Below are positions 1 to 17,505 of a DNA stretch of 53,192 nucleotides, piece by piece. Under the pieces are notes generated by a model. It was not told where the DNA came from and did no database searches. It saw only the letters and a list, made by a program, of their open reading frames with translations. The stretch is taken from assembly GCA_902825845.1 (NCBI GenBank), contig CADECM010000035.1:1-53192 (forward strand), in the 5' to 3' direction. Both the position numbers and the translations under genes were made by a program. The DNA comes from an uncultured beta proteobacterium. GTDB lineage: Bacteria > Pseudomonadota > Gammaproteobacteria > Burkholderiales > SG8-41. Each line of letters starts with the position of its first letter. Position 1 is the first letter of the stretch.

Positions 1-25
1 CGTTGTGGCGAAGGTAATCGAATAA
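1..25 (+). CDS. tuf: EF-Tu, 3' end of first tuf copy (partial)
   Basis: Only the last seven codons (VVAKVIE) and the TAA stop are inside the window. They are identical to the end of the complete EF-Tu gene at 15756-16946, and the identity continues 30 bases past the stop. Two tuf genes, one before tRNA-Trp/secE and one in the str operon, is the usual proteobacterial arrangement. The rest of this copy lies left of the window, so its integrity cannot be judged. Confidence 0.9.
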
Positions 26-55
26 CAGGATTGTGGATACAGGATTGCGGATTGA
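1..55 (+). repeat. Perfect direct repeat with 16922-16976 (tuf 3' ends)
   Basis: Bases 1-55 match 16922-16976 exactly. They cover the last codons of tuf, the stop codon and 30 bases of non-coding sequence. The copies diverge at base 56 versus 16977. The repeat probably continues leftwards through the whole tuf gene. Identity this far past the stop suggests a recent gene-conversion tract between the two tuf loci. Confidence 0.9.
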
Positions 56-90
56 GCCGCGCTGCTGCTCAATCCTGATGACGCAATCCT
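41..90. repeat. Intergenic palindrome made of GGATTG words
   Basis: AGGATTGCG (41-49) plus GATTGAG (50-56) can pair with CTCAATC (68-74) and CGCAATCCT (82-90). This gives a 16-bp two-part stem with an 11-base loop and a 7-base bulge (75-81). A further near copy of the word block, with one mismatch in 12, lies at 27-38. It sits between tuf and tRNA-Trp. There is no T-run, so it is not a classical intrinsic terminator; an mRNA end-stabiliser or processing site is possible. Confidence 0.75.
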
Positions 91-106
91 CAATCGCGAA
101 GTTAAA

Positions 107-182
107 AGGCCAGTAGCTCAATTGGCAGAGTATCGGTCTCCAAAACCGAGGGTTGGGGGTTCGAGGCCCTCCTGGCCTGCCA
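107..182 (+). tRNA. trpT: tRNA-Trp (anticodon CCA)
   Basis: This is a 76-nt gene with encoded CCA. The 7-bp acceptor stem AGGCCAG (107-113) pairs with CTGGCCT (172-178), followed by G179 and CCA 180-182. The D-loop has AGCTC and GGCAGAG, the anticodon loop is CTCCAAA with anticodon CCA, and the T-arm carries GGTTCGAGGCC. It decodes UGG. It lies directly upstream of secE-nusG, as in many beta- and gammaproteobacteria, and is probably processed from a tuf-tRNA-secE transcript. No separate promoter was recognised. Confidence 0.97.
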
Positions 183-284
183 GAATTGGTATACCGGTGT
201 TGATGTATTGCGCCGCACGAGCAACACACGGGATGGTTTCCCGGAACGAGATGGTTCATAGGGTCCGGCTGACGGTCCACAAAG

Positions 285-653
285 ATGGCTGAAAAGATCA
301 ACGTTGTAGCAACGATCAAAGTGGTGGTTTCGGCACTGCTGGTGGTCGCTGGAATTGCCGTCTTCTATTATTTCGCCGACAAACCCCTGATCGTGCGCGT
401 GGGCGCGGTGCTGGCCGGCATGGTGGCCGCGGCGTTGTTGTTTCTCACCACGGAATGGGGCCGCCAATTCAAAGGCTATGCGCGGGAGTCGGTGGAAGAA
501 ACGCGCAAGGTGGTGTGGCCGACACGCAAGGAAACACTGCAGACCACGGGTATCGTATTCGTGTTCGTGGTGATCATGGCTTTGTTCCTGTGGCTGGTGG
601 ACGGCAGCCTGTTATGGGCCATCAAGAAGCTGATCGGGCGAGGGGAAGTATGA
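285..653 (+). CDS. secE: Preprotein translocase subunit SecE
   Basis: This is the small essential clamp subunit of the SecYEG channel in the inner membrane. The 122-residue protein has the three-helix proteobacterial form: hydrophobic segments at about 12-31, 36-56 and 87-106. The conserved amphipathic cytoplasmic motif lies before the last helix ([14 protein letters not shown], residues 71-84). It follows tRNA-Trp by about 100 nt, and its TGA stop overlaps the nusG ATG (ATGA), so the two genes are translationally coupled. No strong Shine-Dalgarno sequence is seen before the ATG. Its partner secY is at 26821-28149. Confidence 0.97.
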   Translation: MAEKINVVATIKVVVSALLVVAGIAVFYYFADKPLIVRVGAVLAGMVAAALLFLTTEWGRQFKGYARESVEETRKVVWPTRKETLQTTGIVFVFVVIMALFLWLVDGSLLWAIKKLIGRGEV

Positions 654-1183
654 GCAAGAAATGGTATGTGGTACACGCCTACTCCGGCTTTGAAAAGAGC
701 GTGCAGCGCGCGCTGGCAGATCGTATTTCACGGCAGGGCATGCAGGACAAATTCGGGCAGATACTGGTGCCTGTGGAAGAAGTGATCGAGATGCGTGCCG
801 GGCAGAAAAATACCAGCGAGCGCAAATTCTTTCCGGGCTATGTGCTGGTTGAAATGGACATGGATGAGCAATCCTGGCACCTGGTAAAAAACACGCCGAA
901 GGTCACCGGATTCGTCGGCGGTACAGCGACCAAGCCGACACCAATCTCGGACAAGGAAGTGCAGAACATTCTGCAGCAGATTCAGGATGGCGTTGAAAAA
1001 CCGCGTCCCAAAGTACTGTTCGAGGTGGGCGAGGCGGTGCGCGTGAAAGACGGGCCGTTTGCGGATTTCCACGGCAACGTCGAAGACGTCAACTACGACA
1101 AGAGCAAGTTGCGGGTGTCGGTCACAATTTTTGGCCGATCCACGCCGGTGGAGCTGGAGTTCAGTCAGGTGGAGAAGGCTTAA
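650..1183 (+). CDS. nusG: Transcription termination/antitermination factor NusG
   Basis: NusG binds RNA polymerase through its N-terminal NGN domain and contacts Rho or ribosomal S10 through its C-terminal KOW domain. The 177-residue product starts [16 protein letters not shown] (NGN strand 1), and the KOW segment [19 protein letters not shown] lies in the last third. The ATG at 650 was chosen because it gives the normal family length and overlaps the secE stop by 4 nt; a longer upstream reading of the frame would only add out-of-frame secE sequence. A palindrome (1189-1261) follows the stop. Confidence 0.97.
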   Translation: MSKKWYVVHAYSGFEKSVQRALADRISRQGMQDKFGQILVPVEEVIEMRAGQKNTSERKFFPGYVLVEMDMDEQSWHLVKNTPKVTGFVGGTATKPTPISDKEVQNILQQIQDGVEKPRPKVLFEVGEAVRVKDGPFADFHGNVEDVNYDKSKLRVSVTIFGRSTPVELEFSQVEKA

Positions 1184-1188
1184 GGGCA

Positions 1189-1261
1189 GTGAACGGTAAA
1201 CAGTAAACGGCAGCCCACTCATGGTGGGGTTACTGTTCGCTGTTAACGATTCACGGTTCAC
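1189..1261. repeat. Intergenic palindrome with GTGAACGGTAAACAG words
   Basis: Nested complementary arms lie between nusG and rplK. GTGAAC (1189-1194) pairs with GTTCAC (1256-1261). AACAGTAA (1199-1206) pairs with TTACTGTT (1230-1237). An inner CCCAC (1214-1218) pairs with GTGGG (1224-1228) across a 5-base loop. Each arm is made of near-repeats of a short word. The layout resembles the element after the first tuf but the word differs. There is no T-run after the stem. It may separate the secE-nusG and rplKA transcripts. Confidence 0.65.
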
Positions 1262-1317
1262 GGTGGTCAACAGGGGAGGCTGCGCATGCAGCCGTTAACA
1301 CCCACAAGGAGACGAAT

Positions 1318-1749
1318 ATGGCAAAAAAGGTCGTAGGCTTTATCAAATTGCAGGTGCCGGCGGGAAAGGCGAATCCGTCGCCACCGATCGGCCCGGCGCT
1401 CGGTCAGCGCGGTTTGAATATCATGGAATTCTGCAAGGCGTTCAATGCGGCCACACAGAAAATGGAACCGGGCCTGCCGGTGCCGTGCGTGATCACCGCC
1501 TACGCCGACAAGAGCTTCACCTTCGTGATGAAAACGCCGCCGGCGTCCATCCTTATCAAAAAGGCGGCGAAGATTGAATCCGGCAGCAAGACGCCGCATA
1601 CCGACAAGGTGGGCAAGATTACGCGTGCCCAGGCCGAGGAAATTGCCAAGCTGAAAATGCCTGATCTAACGGCTTCGGATCTGGAAGCCGCGGTGCGAAC
1701 GATTGCAGGTAGTGCCCGCAGCATGGGCGTCGACGTGGTGGAGGGCTGA
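1318..1749 (+). CDS. rplK: 50S ribosomal protein L11
   Basis: L11 binds the GTPase-associated region of 23S rRNA and takes part in factor binding and the stringent response. The 143-residue protein has the expected length. It shows the proline-rich N-terminal segment around residues 15-30 ([16 protein letters not shown]), which contacts release factors, and the RNA-binding C-terminal domain with the SARSMGV sequence near the end. A strong Shine-Dalgarno AAGGAGA (1306-1312) precedes the ATG. rplA follows after 2 nt. Confidence 0.98.
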   Translation: MAKKVVGFIKLQVPAGKANPSPPIGPALGQRGLNIMEFCKAFNAATQKMEPGLPVPCVITAYADKSFTFVMKTPPASILIKKAAKIESGSKTPHTDKVGKITRAQAEEIAKLKMPDLTASDLEAAVRTIAGSARSMGVDVVEG

Positions 1750-1751
1750 TC

Positions 1752-2456
1752 ATGGCTAAGGATTCCAAGCGTTACAAGGCGGTGCGCGGTACGGTTGATC
1801 GTGAAAAACTGTATCCGGTGGCGGACGCGTTGAAAGTGGTCAAGGAAAACGCAACGGCGAAATTCAATGAATCGATCGACGTGTCGATCAATCTCGGCAT
1901 TGATGCCAAGAAATCCGATCAGACGGTTCGCGGCGCCATCGTCCTGCCCAAAGGCACGGGCAAGGACAAGCGCGTGGCGGTGTTCGCGCAGGGCGATAAT
2001 GCGGCGAAGGCGAAGGAAGCCGGCGCTGATATCGTGGGTTTTGACGATCTGGCCGCGGAAATCAAGGGTGGCAAGATGGACTTCGACGTGGTGATCGCCA
2101 CACCGGACGCGATGCGCGTTGTCGGTGCGCTCGGCCAGATTCTCGGGCCGCGCGGCCTGATGCCGAACCCGAAGGTGGGTACGGTTACGCAGGACGTGGC
2201 GGGCGCGGTGAAGAACGCCAAGGCGGGACAGGTGCAATATCGCACTGACAAGGGCGGCATCGTGCAGTGCACGATCGGACGTGCCTCGTTCACTGTCGAA
2301 GCCCTGGAAGAAAACATCAAGGCGCTGGTGGACGCGGTGAACCGTTCGCGGCCCGCGACCGCCAAAGGCGTGTTCCTGAAGAAGATCTCGGTGTCGAGCA
2401 CCATGGGTGCCGGCGTGCGGGTCGATCAGTCGAGTTTCACGCAGCAGCAGACGTAA
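1752..2456 (+). CDS. rplA: 50S ribosomal protein L1
   Basis: L1 forms the mobile stalk that handles deacylated tRNA, and in enterobacteria it represses its own rplKA message. The 234-residue product is full length. It contains the conserved inner segment [18 protein letters not shown] at about residues 120-137. It starts 2 nt after the rplK stop, so the two genes form a coupled pair. The gap to rplJ is 347 nt and contains the probable L10 leader. Confidence 0.98.
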   Translation: MAKDSKRYKAVRGTVDREKLYPVADALKVVKENATAKFNESIDVSINLGIDAKKSDQTVRGAIVLPKGTGKDKRVAVFAQGDNAAKAKEAGADIVGFDDLAAEIKGGKMDFDVVIATPDAMRVVGALGQILGPRGLMPNPKVGTVTQDVAGAVKNAKAGQVQYRTDKGGIVQCTIGRASFTVEALEENIKALVDAVNRSRPATAKGVFLKKISVSSTMGAGVRVDQSSFTQQQT

Positions 2457-2463
2457 GAACTTT

Positions 2464-2691
2464 GGGCTGCCGGTGCGCGCGTGTTGCGCGTGCCGGTGGA
2501 TTGTCAAAGACCGTAGGGACCAGCCGGTGGGGTGTGGGGCGTGAGGCGGGCAGGTATCGCAACATGCCTTGCAAGCGCCTCACTGGCGGTTTAATCGGTT
2601 GTTGAAAGGAGTGGGTATGGTTGTGGCAACGGGGTTACACCTCACGCCTCACGCCTTGCGCCTCACGGATGCAACGCCCAACGCAGACGGT
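2464..2691 (+). promoter_or_regulatory. Probable L10 autoregulatory mRNA leader, interrupted
   Basis: Seen: an 11-bp hairpin (2470-2480 with 2486-2496, two G-U wobbles, loop GTGTT) enclosed by GGCTG (2465-2469) pairing with CAGCC (2521-2525). The segment TCAAAGACCGTAGGG (2504-2518) follows the hairpin. A second conserved-looking segment, AACGCAGACGGTG, ends at 2692, and ACCGT (2510-2514) can pair with ACGGT (2687-2691). From memory of proteobacterial rplJ leaders, both segments belong to the L10(L12)4-binding leader that represses rplJL translation. About 140 nt of palindromic sequence lies between them. Assignment from memory, not a covariance search. Confidence 0.55.
2531..2667. repeat. Palindromic GCGTGAGGC-word element inside the L10 leader
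   Basis: GTGAGGCG (2541-2548) pairs with CGCCTCAC (2576-2583). A second set of the complementary words (CCTCACGCCTCACGCC, GCGCCTCACG) lies at 2640-2667. The element sits between the two parts of the leader that should pair. It has the same design as the palindromes at 41-90 and 1189-1261: tandem near-copies of a short word on one arm and their complements on the other, with a different word. No protein-coding function is apparent. Confidence 0.6.
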
Positions 2692-2803
2692 GTGCCCGAA
2701 ACAGGTCGAACATTGATGCAATCATGTCTGACTTCTGGTTCACAGGTCGCCGTGGGTGGCGATGGATGGTTTTGTCGCCGGTATTAACAACAGGAGAACG
2801 ACC

Positions 2804-3334
2804 TTGAGTCTGAATCTGGAGCAGAAGAAAGCAGCCGTAGCCGAGATCGGCGCCCAAGTGGCGAAGGCCCAGGCCATTGTGCTTGCCGAGTACCGCAGTC
2901 TGCCGGTGGAAGACATGACCGTTTTGCGCAAGAAGGCGCGCGAAGCGGGTGTGTATTTCCGGGTGTTGAAAAACACGCTGGTGCGCCGCGCGGTGGCCGA
3001 TACGCCGTTCCAAGGGCTTGCCGACAAGATGAGCGGGCCGCTTGCCTACGGCATATCGTCCGATCCGGTGTCGGCGGCAAAAGTCTTGCATGAGTTTGCC
3101 AAGACGAATGAAAAGTTCGTGATCACCGCCGGAGCGATGGCGGGTTCGATGATGTCGCCGCAGCAGGTCGCGGCGCTGGCATCAATGCCCAGCCGCGAAG
3201 AGTTGCTCGCAAAATTGGTCGGCACCATGCAGGCGCCGATGGTCAAGTTGGTCCAGACACTGAACGAAGTGCCGGGCAAATTTGTGCGCACCATGGCGGC
3301 GCTACAGGAACAAAAGGGTAAGCAGGCTGCTTAA
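2804..3334 (+). CDS. rplJ: 50S ribosomal protein L10
   Basis: L10 forms the base of the L7/L12 stalk. The start chosen is TTG at 2804, giving [18 protein letters not shown] and 176 residues. That matches the family N-terminus, and a Shine-Dalgarno AGGAG (2792-2796) sits at proper spacing. The frame is open further upstream to an ATG at 2756, but that would add 16 unrelated residues over the Shine-Dalgarno itself. Conserved segments include [13 protein letters not shown] and the C-terminal helix that binds L7/L12 dimers. rplL follows after 49 nt. Confidence 0.97.
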   Translation: MSLNLEQKKAAVAEIGAQVAKAQAIVLAEYRSLPVEDMTVLRKKAREAGVYFRVLKNTLVRRAVADTPFQGLADKMSGPLAYGISSDPVSAAKVLHEFAKTNEKFVITAGAMAGSMMSPQQVAALASMPSREELLAKLVGTMQAPMVKLVQTLNEVPGKFVRTMAALQEQKGKQAA

Positions 3335-3383
3335 ATAATTGTTTTAAAACAAATACTTAATTCAAAGTAATCAGGAGAACGAC

Positions 3384-3767
3384 ATGAGTGCTGTGATTGA
3401 TGAGGTGATTGAAAAGGTGTCCGGCATGACGGTGCTGGAACTGGCCGAATGCATCAAGAAGATGGAAGAAAAGTTCGGCGTGTCCGCGGCTGCCGCGGTT
3501 GCCGTTGCCGCGCCGGCGGCCGGTGGTGGCGCTGCTGCCGCCGCGGCTGAAGAAAAGACGGAATTTTCGGTCGTCCTGCTGGCGGCCGGCGAGAAAAAAG
3601 TCGAGGTAATCAAGGTGGTGCGTGCTGCCACCGCCCTCGGCCTGAAGGAAGCCAAGGATCTGGTCGATGGCGCGCCGAAGCCGGTGAAGGAAGGCATACC
3701 CAAGGCTGATGCCGAGAAAGTCCTGAAGGATTTGCTCGCAGCCGGCGCTAAAGCCGAGATGAAGTAA
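3384..3767 (+). CDS. rplL: 50S ribosomal protein L7/L12
   Basis: This is the multicopy stalk protein that recruits translational GTPases. The 127-residue product has an N-terminal dimerisation helix (about 1-33), a flexible Ala/Gly-rich hinge (about 35-57), and a C-terminal factor-binding domain starting [11 protein letters not shown] and containing [16 protein letters not shown]. The Shine-Dalgarno AGGAG (3373-3377) is well placed. The short AT-rich gap from rplJ shows no terminator. Two hairpins lie downstream before rpoB. Confidence 0.98.
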   Translation: MSAVIDEVIEKVSGMTVLELAECIKKMEEKFGVSAAAAVAVAAPAAGGGAAAAAAEEKTEFSVVLLAAGEKKVEVIKVVRAATALGLKEAKDLVDGAPKPVKEGIPKADAEKVLKDLLAAGAKAEMK

Positions 3768-3798
3768 ACGGGTGATCCCGATGAGGTCGGGCGGTGCG

Positions 3799-3824
3799 GC
3801 CGGCGCGATCAATGATTCGCCGGC
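3799..3824 (+). terminator. GC-rich hairpin after rplL, possible attenuator
   Basis: GCCGGCG (3799-3805) pairs with CGCCGGC (3818-3824) across a 12-base loop, 32 nt after the rplL stop. No T-run follows, so full termination is unlikely. In E. coli a partial attenuator in the rplL-rpoB gap lowers rpoBC transcription relative to rplJL; this hairpin is placed to do the same. Confidence 0.4.
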
Positions 3825-3885
3825 CCCCGCCTTCCCCTTGTTCATTGACCGCTATTGCAGAAAATTTTTAGCTATACGCCGTTTT

Positions 3886-3922
3886 CATCCTGTGCAGGCC
3901 GGAATTTCCGGCGCGCAGGATG
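3886..3922 (+). promoter_or_regulatory. Long hairpin between rplL and rpoB (RNase III-like site)
   Basis: CATCCTGTGC (3886-3895) pairs with GCGCAGGATG (3913-3922), ten pairs with one G-U. A 2-base bulge is followed by an inner GCCGGA/TCCGGC stem (3898-3903 with 3907-3912) with a 3-base loop. E. coli carries an RNase III processing site in this same gap. The position and length suggest a processing signal separating rplJL and rpoBC mRNAs; that role is inferred. Confidence 0.5.
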
Positions 3923-3997
3923 GTCTGCGTACGGTGGTTTTGTATTTGTGTTTTAAGTCTGTCGTCGAATCAGCCCGCTAACCTCTCCGGAGTTCAC

Positions 3998-8113
<4,116 letters not shown>

Positions 8114-8185
8114 CCGAAGCGATGCAGGTGTAGTTACGTAAGTATTTGTTTTTGCAGGATAATCTGAACTCGACAGGAGTCACGG

Positions 8186-12429
<4,244 letters not shown>

Positions 12430-12433
<4 letters not shown>

Positions 12434-12458
12434 CAGGGGTATGTTAACCCCATAAAAT
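12430..12458 (+). promoter_or_regulatory. Sigma70-type promoter for the rpsL (str) operon
   Basis: A perfect -35 TTGACA (12430-12435) is followed after exactly 17 bases by -10 TAAAAT (12453-12458). The -35 box overlaps the TGA stop codon of rpoC. A transcript would start near 12465 and have a leader of about 200 nt before the rpsL ATG. It is one of the two best promoters seen in the ribosomal block. Confidence 0.8.
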
Positions 12459-12536
12459 CGATAGTCTTTTTAGGTCGCGAACGGCCCGCAAATACGCAAT
12501 AGCGGCGCGCAGCGCGCAGCGGCAAACACAGGCTGG

Positions 12537-12566
12537 GACGGTGCTTACGGGTTTATGGGCGCCGTC
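12537..12566 (+). promoter_or_regulatory. Hairpin in the rpsL leader
   Basis: GACGGTGC (12537-12544) pairs with GCGCCGTC (12559-12566), eight pairs with one wobble and a 14-base loop. A short T-run (12572-12576) follows after five bases, then GGGGGCGCCCC. This could be a weak attenuator or a protein-binding leader for the S12-S7-EF-G-EF-Tu mRNA. Apart from the promoter and this hairpin, 12434-12665 holds nothing else I recognise. Confidence 0.35.
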
Positions 12567-12665
12567 TCCGCTTTTTGGGGGCGCCCCAATTAATCGTGCC
12601 GCGACGCCATGGGTGTCGGAATTCCTCGCGTTGGGTATGTAATAAGATAATGGAAACAAATAGTT

Positions 12666-13043
12666 ATGCCTACAATTAACCAGTTGGTGCGTAAAGGCCG
12701 TCAGGAACCGGTGGTCAAAAGCAAGGTGCCGGCGCTGGGTGGCTCACCGCAGCGGCGCGGCGTATGTACTCGCGTCTATACGACGACCCCGAAGAAGCCG
12801 AACTCGGCGCTGCGCAAGGTGGCTAAAGTGCGGTTAACAAACGGGTTTGAGGTCATCGGTTATATCGGGGGCGAGGGCCACAACCTGCAGGAACACTCGG
12901 TGGTGCTGATCCGCGGCGGCCGTGTCAAGGACTTGCCCGGCGTGCGCTACCACGTGGTTCGCGGCAGCTTGGATACTGCGGGCGTGAAAGACCGCAAGCA
13001 GAGCCGCTCGAAGTACGGCGCCAAAAAACCCAAAGCCGCTTAA
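12666..13043 (+). CDS. rpsL: 30S ribosomal protein S12
   Basis: S12 is a decoding-centre protein. The 125-residue sequence starts [12 protein letters not shown]. It keeps the streptomycin-related residues K43 ([11 protein letters not shown]) and K88 ([17 protein letters not shown]), so it looks streptomycin-sensitive. D89, the usual methylthiolation site, is present. The start has only a weak Shine-Dalgarno. It is the first gene of the str operon, with rpsG 69 nt downstream. Confidence 0.99.
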   Translation: MPTINQLVRKGRQEPVVKSKVPALGGSPQRRGVCTRVYTTTPKKPNSALRKVAKVRLTNGFEVIGYIGGEGHNLQEHSVVLIRGGRVKDLPGVRYHVVRGSLDTAGVKDRKQSRSKYGAKKPKAA

Positions 13044-13112
13044 AAGCCCGCTCTAGAGAACCCATGGCTGCGTAACGCGCCAACCTACCGCCCAGTGTAG
13101 AGGAACGAACAG

Positions 13113-13583
13113 ATGCCCCGTCGTCGAGAAATACCCAAGCGCGTGATTCTTCCGGACCCCAAGTACGGCAGCGAGGATATCGCCAAATTCATGAACGTCG
13201 TGATGTACGGCGGCAAAAAGTCGGTTGCCGAGCGCATCATTTACGGCGCGCTTGATCAGATTAAAAAGAAATCCAACAAGGATCCGCTCGAAGTATTCAA
13301 CCTGGCGATGAACAATGTGAAGCCCGTGGTCGAGGTGAAAAGCCGGCGCGTCGGCGGTGCAAATTATCAGGTGCCAGTGGAGGTTCGTCCGGTACGCCGC
13401 ATGGCACTGGCCATGCGCTGGATACGGGACGCCGCCCGCGGGCGCAGCGAAAAGTCCATGCAGGGCCGTCTTGCCAGCGAGTTGGGCGAGGCTGCTGAAG
13501 GGCGCGGCGGTGCCATGAAAAAGCGCGAGGAAGTGCATCGCATGGCAGAGGCGAACAAGGCATTCTCACATTACCGCTTCTAG
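13113..13583 (+). CDS. rpsG: 30S ribosomal protein S7
   Basis: S7 nucleates assembly of the 30S head and contacts the E-site tRNA; in E. coli it represses the str operon from the rpsL-rpsG gap. The 156-residue protein starts [20 protein letters not shown]. It contains the [16 protein letters not shown] and [16 protein letters not shown] segments and ends AFSHYRF. A GAGGAACGAAC purine stretch precedes the ATG. The 69-nt gap to rpsL is short and no clear S7-binding fold was recognised in it. Confidence 0.98.
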   Translation: MPRRREIPKRVILPDPKYGSEDIAKFMNVVMYGGKKSVAERIIYGALDQIKKKSNKDPLEVFNLAMNNVKPVVEVKSRRVGGANYQVPVEVRPVRRMALAMRWIRDAARGRSEKSMQGRLASELGEAAEGRGGAMKKREEVHRMAEANKAFSHYRF

Positions 13584-13616
13584 GCGTAGTGATCAGGGAA
13601 TTACGGAACAAAGATC

Positions 13617-15734
<2,118 letters not shown>

Positions 15735-15755
15735 GCGAATCGGAAGGAACTGACT

Positions 15756-16946
15756 ATGGCCAAGGGCAAATTTGAGCGGACCAAGCCGCACGTGAACGTG
15801 GGCACGATAGGGCACGTTGATCATGGCAAGACCACGCTGACGGCGGCGATGACGCACGTGCTGGCGAAGAAATTTGGTGGTGAAGCGAAGAACTACGACC
15901 AGATAGACGCGGCGCCCGAAGAAAAGGCCCGCGGCATCACGATTAACACCGCGCACGTCGAATACGAAACCGAAAAGCGCCACTATGCGCACGTTGACTG
16001 CCCGGGGCACGCCGACTACGTCAAGAACATGATTACGGGCGCGGCGCAGATGGACGGCGCCATACTGGTGGTGTCGGCGGCCGACGGCCCCATGCCGCAG
16101 ACACGCGAACACATCCTGCTGGCGCGCCAGGTGGGCGTGCCGTACATCATCGTCTTCATGAACAAAGCGGACATGGTGGACGACAAAGAACTGCTGGAAC
16201 TGGTTGAAATGGAAGTTCGCGAACTGCTGTCCAAGTATGAATTTCCGGGAGACGACACTCCGATCATCATCGGCAGCGCGCTCAAAGCGATGGAAGGGGA
16301 CACGGGCGAGATGGGCGAAGGAGCGATCTTCAAGCTGGCCGAAGCGCTCGACAGCTACATTCCCGAACCGAAGCGCGCGCTGGACGGCACCTTCCTGATG
16401 CCGGTGGAAGACGTATTTTCGATCTCGGGGCGCGGCACCGTGGTGACGGGCCGGGTGGAGCGCGGCATCATCAAAGTGGGTGAAGAAATAGAAATCGTGG
16501 GTCTGAAGCCGACGTTAAAGACCGTGTGCACGGGCGTTGAAATGTTCAGGAAGCTGCTGGACCAGGGGCAGGCGGGGGACAACGTCGGGATACTGCTGCG
16601 TGGCACCAAGCGAGAAGAAGTGGAGCGCGGGCAAGTGCTGGCCAAGCCGGCGAGCATCACGCCGCACACCAAATTCACGGCAGAGATCTACGTTCTGAGC
16701 AAGGACGAAGGGGGGCGGCACACACCGTTTTTTGATGGTTACCGCCCGCAGTTTTACTTTCGCACGACGGACGTCACGGGGAGCATCAAACTGCCGGAAG
16801 GCACGGAGATGGTGATGCCCGGGGACAACATCTCGATCACGGTGACGCTGATCCAGCCGATCGCGATGGAAGAGGGACTGCGCTTTGCGATACGCGAGGG
16901 CGGCAGGACGGTGGGCGCCGGCGTTGTGGCGAAGGTAATCGAATAA
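15756..16946 (+). CDS. tuf: Elongation factor Tu (second, complete copy)
   Basis: EF-Tu delivers aminoacyl-tRNA to the ribosome. It is full length at 396 residues, with G1 GHVDHGKTT (19-27), [12 protein letters not shown] (81-92), and NKAD at 136-139. The last motif has Ala where E. coli has Cys (NKCD), a tolerated change. Domains II and III end at VVAKVIE. Its 3' end and 30 nt downstream are identical to the other copy at 1-55. The terminal gene of the str operon, it sits 104 nt before rpsJ. Confidence 0.99.
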   Translation: MAKGKFERTKPHVNVGTIGHVDHGKTTLTAAMTHVLAKKFGGEAKNYDQIDAAPEEKARGITINTAHVEYETEKRHYAHVDCPGHADYVKNMITGAAQMDGAILVVSAADGPMPQTREHILLARQVGVPYIIVFMNKADMVDDKELLELVEMEVRELLSKYEFPGDDTPIIIGSALKAMEGDTGEMGEGAIFKLAEALDSYIPEPKRALDGTFLMPVEDVFSISGRGTVVTGRVERGIIKVGEEIEIVGLKPTLKTVCTGVEMFRKLLDQGQAGDNVGILLRGTKREEVERGQVLAKPASITPHTKFTAEIYVLSKDEGGRHTPFFDGYRPQFYFRTTDVTGSIKLPEGTEMVMPGDNISITVTLIQPIAMEEGLRFAIREGGRTVGAGVVAKVIE

Positions 16947-16976
16947 CAGGATTGTGGATACAGGATTGCGGATTGA
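16922..16976 (+). repeat. Second copy of the 55-bp tuf 3'-end repeat
   Basis: This is identical to bases 1-55. After the shared left arm (GGATTG words), the sequence differs from the first locus. Only a short complement TCAATCC (16992-16998) remains, giving a 7-bp stem with GGATTGA (16970-16976) instead of the 16-bp stem after the first tuf. The right arm was apparently not copied, or was lost. The rest of the 104-nt gap to rpsJ shows no convincing promoter. Confidence 0.8.
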
Positions 16977-17050
16977 AACCGCCGATTTTAGTCAATCCAA
17001 CGAGCCCGATCCGACATCCCGAAACTATATCCCTGAAAGAGTAATCATTA

Positions 17051-17368
17051 ATGGCCGCTCTAAAAAGTCAAAAAATCCGTATCCGTTTGAAAGCGTTCGA
17101 CTACCGGTTGATTGATCAGTCCGCGCTGGAGATTGTGGAGACGGCCAAACGCACTGGTGCGGTGGTCAAAGGGCCGGTGCCCCTGCCGACGCGCAAAGAG
17201 CGTTTCGATTTGCTGCGTTCGCCGCACGTCAACAAGACGTCGCGCGACCAGATGGAAATTCGTACGCATTTGCGTTTAATGGACATCATTGATCCGACAG
17301 ACAAGACAGTGGACGCGCTGATGAAACTCGATTTGCCTGCCGGCGTGGATGTGGAGATCAAGTTGTAG
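17051..17368 (+). CDS. rpsJ: 30S ribosomal protein S10
   Basis: S10 is both a ribosomal protein and NusE, the partner of NusB and NusG in antitermination. The 105-residue product starts [20 protein letters not shown], two or three residues longer than usual at the N-terminus. It contains [19 protein letters not shown] and the terminal VDVEIKL. It heads the S10 gene group, but here a 137-nt gap with a hairpin separates it from rplC, which is wider than usual. Confidence 0.98.
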   Translation: MAALKSQKIRIRLKAFDYRLIDQSALEIVETAKRTGAVVKGPVPLPTRKERFDLLRSPHVNKTSRDQMEIRTHLRLMDIIDPTDKTVDALMKLDLPAGVDVEIKL

Positions 17369-17457
17369 AGATTGGGAATTCTTTGTGGGGCGCCGGGCAT
17401 CTGGATGGGCCTTTTCTAAATCGAAGCCTGGTACCCGAAGTGCTGCTGTATTAACAA

Positions 17458-17485
17458 CGCTCATCAATTGCAATGAGCGCCTTTT
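17458..17485 (+). terminator. Terminator-like hairpin between rpsJ and rplC
   Basis: CGCTCAT (17458-17464) pairs with ATGAGCG (17473-17479) across an 8-base loop and is followed by CCTTTT (17480-17485). The stem is short and the T-run is only four bases, so it is at most a weak attenuator. It sits about 20 nt before the rplC ATG, where it could also affect translation. The rest of the 17369-17505 gap shows no other signal. Confidence 0.4.
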
Positions 17486-17505
17486 AATAAAAAGGTAATA
17501 AAATC

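Noticed and set aside
2267..2787. Small plus-strand ORFs (2267-2605, 2569-2787) in and after the end of rplA
   Set aside because: They have no family features, overlap the L10 leader and palindrome, and lack convincing ribosome binding sites.
3920..3997. 26-codon in-frame extension of rpoB
   Set aside because: It overlaps the long hairpin, has no Shine-Dalgarno, and the ATG at 3998 matches the conserved beta-subunit start.
12786..12931. Possible streptomycin-resistance change in rpsL
   Set aside because: K43 and K88 are both present and their surroundings match sensitive S12.
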